Origin: Metellina segmentata
Taxonomy: Eukaryota; Arthropoda; Arachnida; Araneae; Tetragnathidae
DNA length: 64,000 nucleotides
Direction: 5' to 3'
Assembly (NCBI GenBank): GCA_947359465.1
Contig: OX375872.1
Location: forward strand, 12,098,137-12,162,136
The translations under genes were made by a program, and so were the position numbers. Below, in pieces: positions 63,869-64,000 of this stretch. How positions within the stretch are numbered: the stretch's first letter is position 1; the number at the start of each line of letters is the position of its first letter. The notes under the pieces were generated by a model. It searched no databases. It saw only the letters and a program-made list of their open reading frames with translations, and was not told the origin of the DNA.

Positions 63869-64000
63869 GTCTCTCCAATGAAAATTCTAAACCTCTATTG
63901 AGTCTGAGGGTACAGTAAGCAAGGGAAACACCCGAGTGGTTTACACGCATAATTCCACCTTGCAACCTGCAGTGTCCCCTGTCTGTTACTTCTAACACGT

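Overview
This is an AT-rich animal window with no bacterial features: no operons, no ribosome-binding-site pattern, and long stretches with no readable gene. It is dominated by transposable elements and their decay products, plus many short-period tandem repeats. The mixture (Tc1-like DD34E, DD41D mariner, hAT, Ty3/gypsy, BEL/Pao, abundant tRNA-headed SINEs) fits an arthropod. The style of the Tc1-like transposase at 58.3-59.7 kb and of the SINE consensus resembles orb-weaver spiders (Trichonephila/Araneus type). That assignment rests on recall, not on a search.

Layout. 0-9 kb: AT microsatellite, decayed Tc1 and Tc1/mariner-like transposase fragments, a 150-bp and a 53-bp tandem repeat, the first palindromic TTAA elements and the first SINEs. 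9-13.5 kb: a pogo-like element carrying a SINE, then a ~100-bp satellite interrupted by a hAT element with a clean 8-bp target duplication. 13.5-18.9 kb: a young Ty3/gypsy element on the minus strand with two 268-bp LTRs, a 4-bp target duplication and a deleted reverse-transcriptase core. 19-35 kb: a decayed Tc1, arrays of a dispersed 42-bp repeat, SINEs, and 250-, 90- and 275-bp tandem repeats. 35.6-36.8 kb: a full-length DD41D mariner with TIRs and TA duplication but broken reading frames. 37-47 kb: more minisatellites, a BEL/Pao relic, a mariner relic. 47-58 kb: a hAT-type MITE with target duplication, dense palindromic elements and a dense SINE field with nested and inverted copies. 58.3-59.7 kb: a nearly intact Tc1 element. 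61-62.6 kb: the only two places that look like host coding exons.

Two dispersed families give the window its character. (1) A tRNA-headed SINE, about 300-330 bp, with more than 30 copies or fragments, two different tRNA-like heads on one shared body, and several copies with perfect 11-14 bp target duplications. (2) A TTAA-flanked, probably non-autonomous DNA element built from repeats of the palindrome GACGAGATATCTCGTC, with about 14 copies. It is compatible with a piggyBac-type MITE, but no transposase partner is present here.

How the parts relate: insertion order can be read directly. SINEs sit inside palindromic elements, palindromic elements sit inside satellites, hAT elements sit inside satellites, and SINE tails sit inside SINEs. 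Nothing suggests a coordinated gene set. The strongest host-gene signal is a short first-exon candidate at 62521-62583 behind a CpG-rich, palindrome-rich segment with two TGACGTCA sites, downstream of a possible last exon of another plus-strand gene at 61285-61512.
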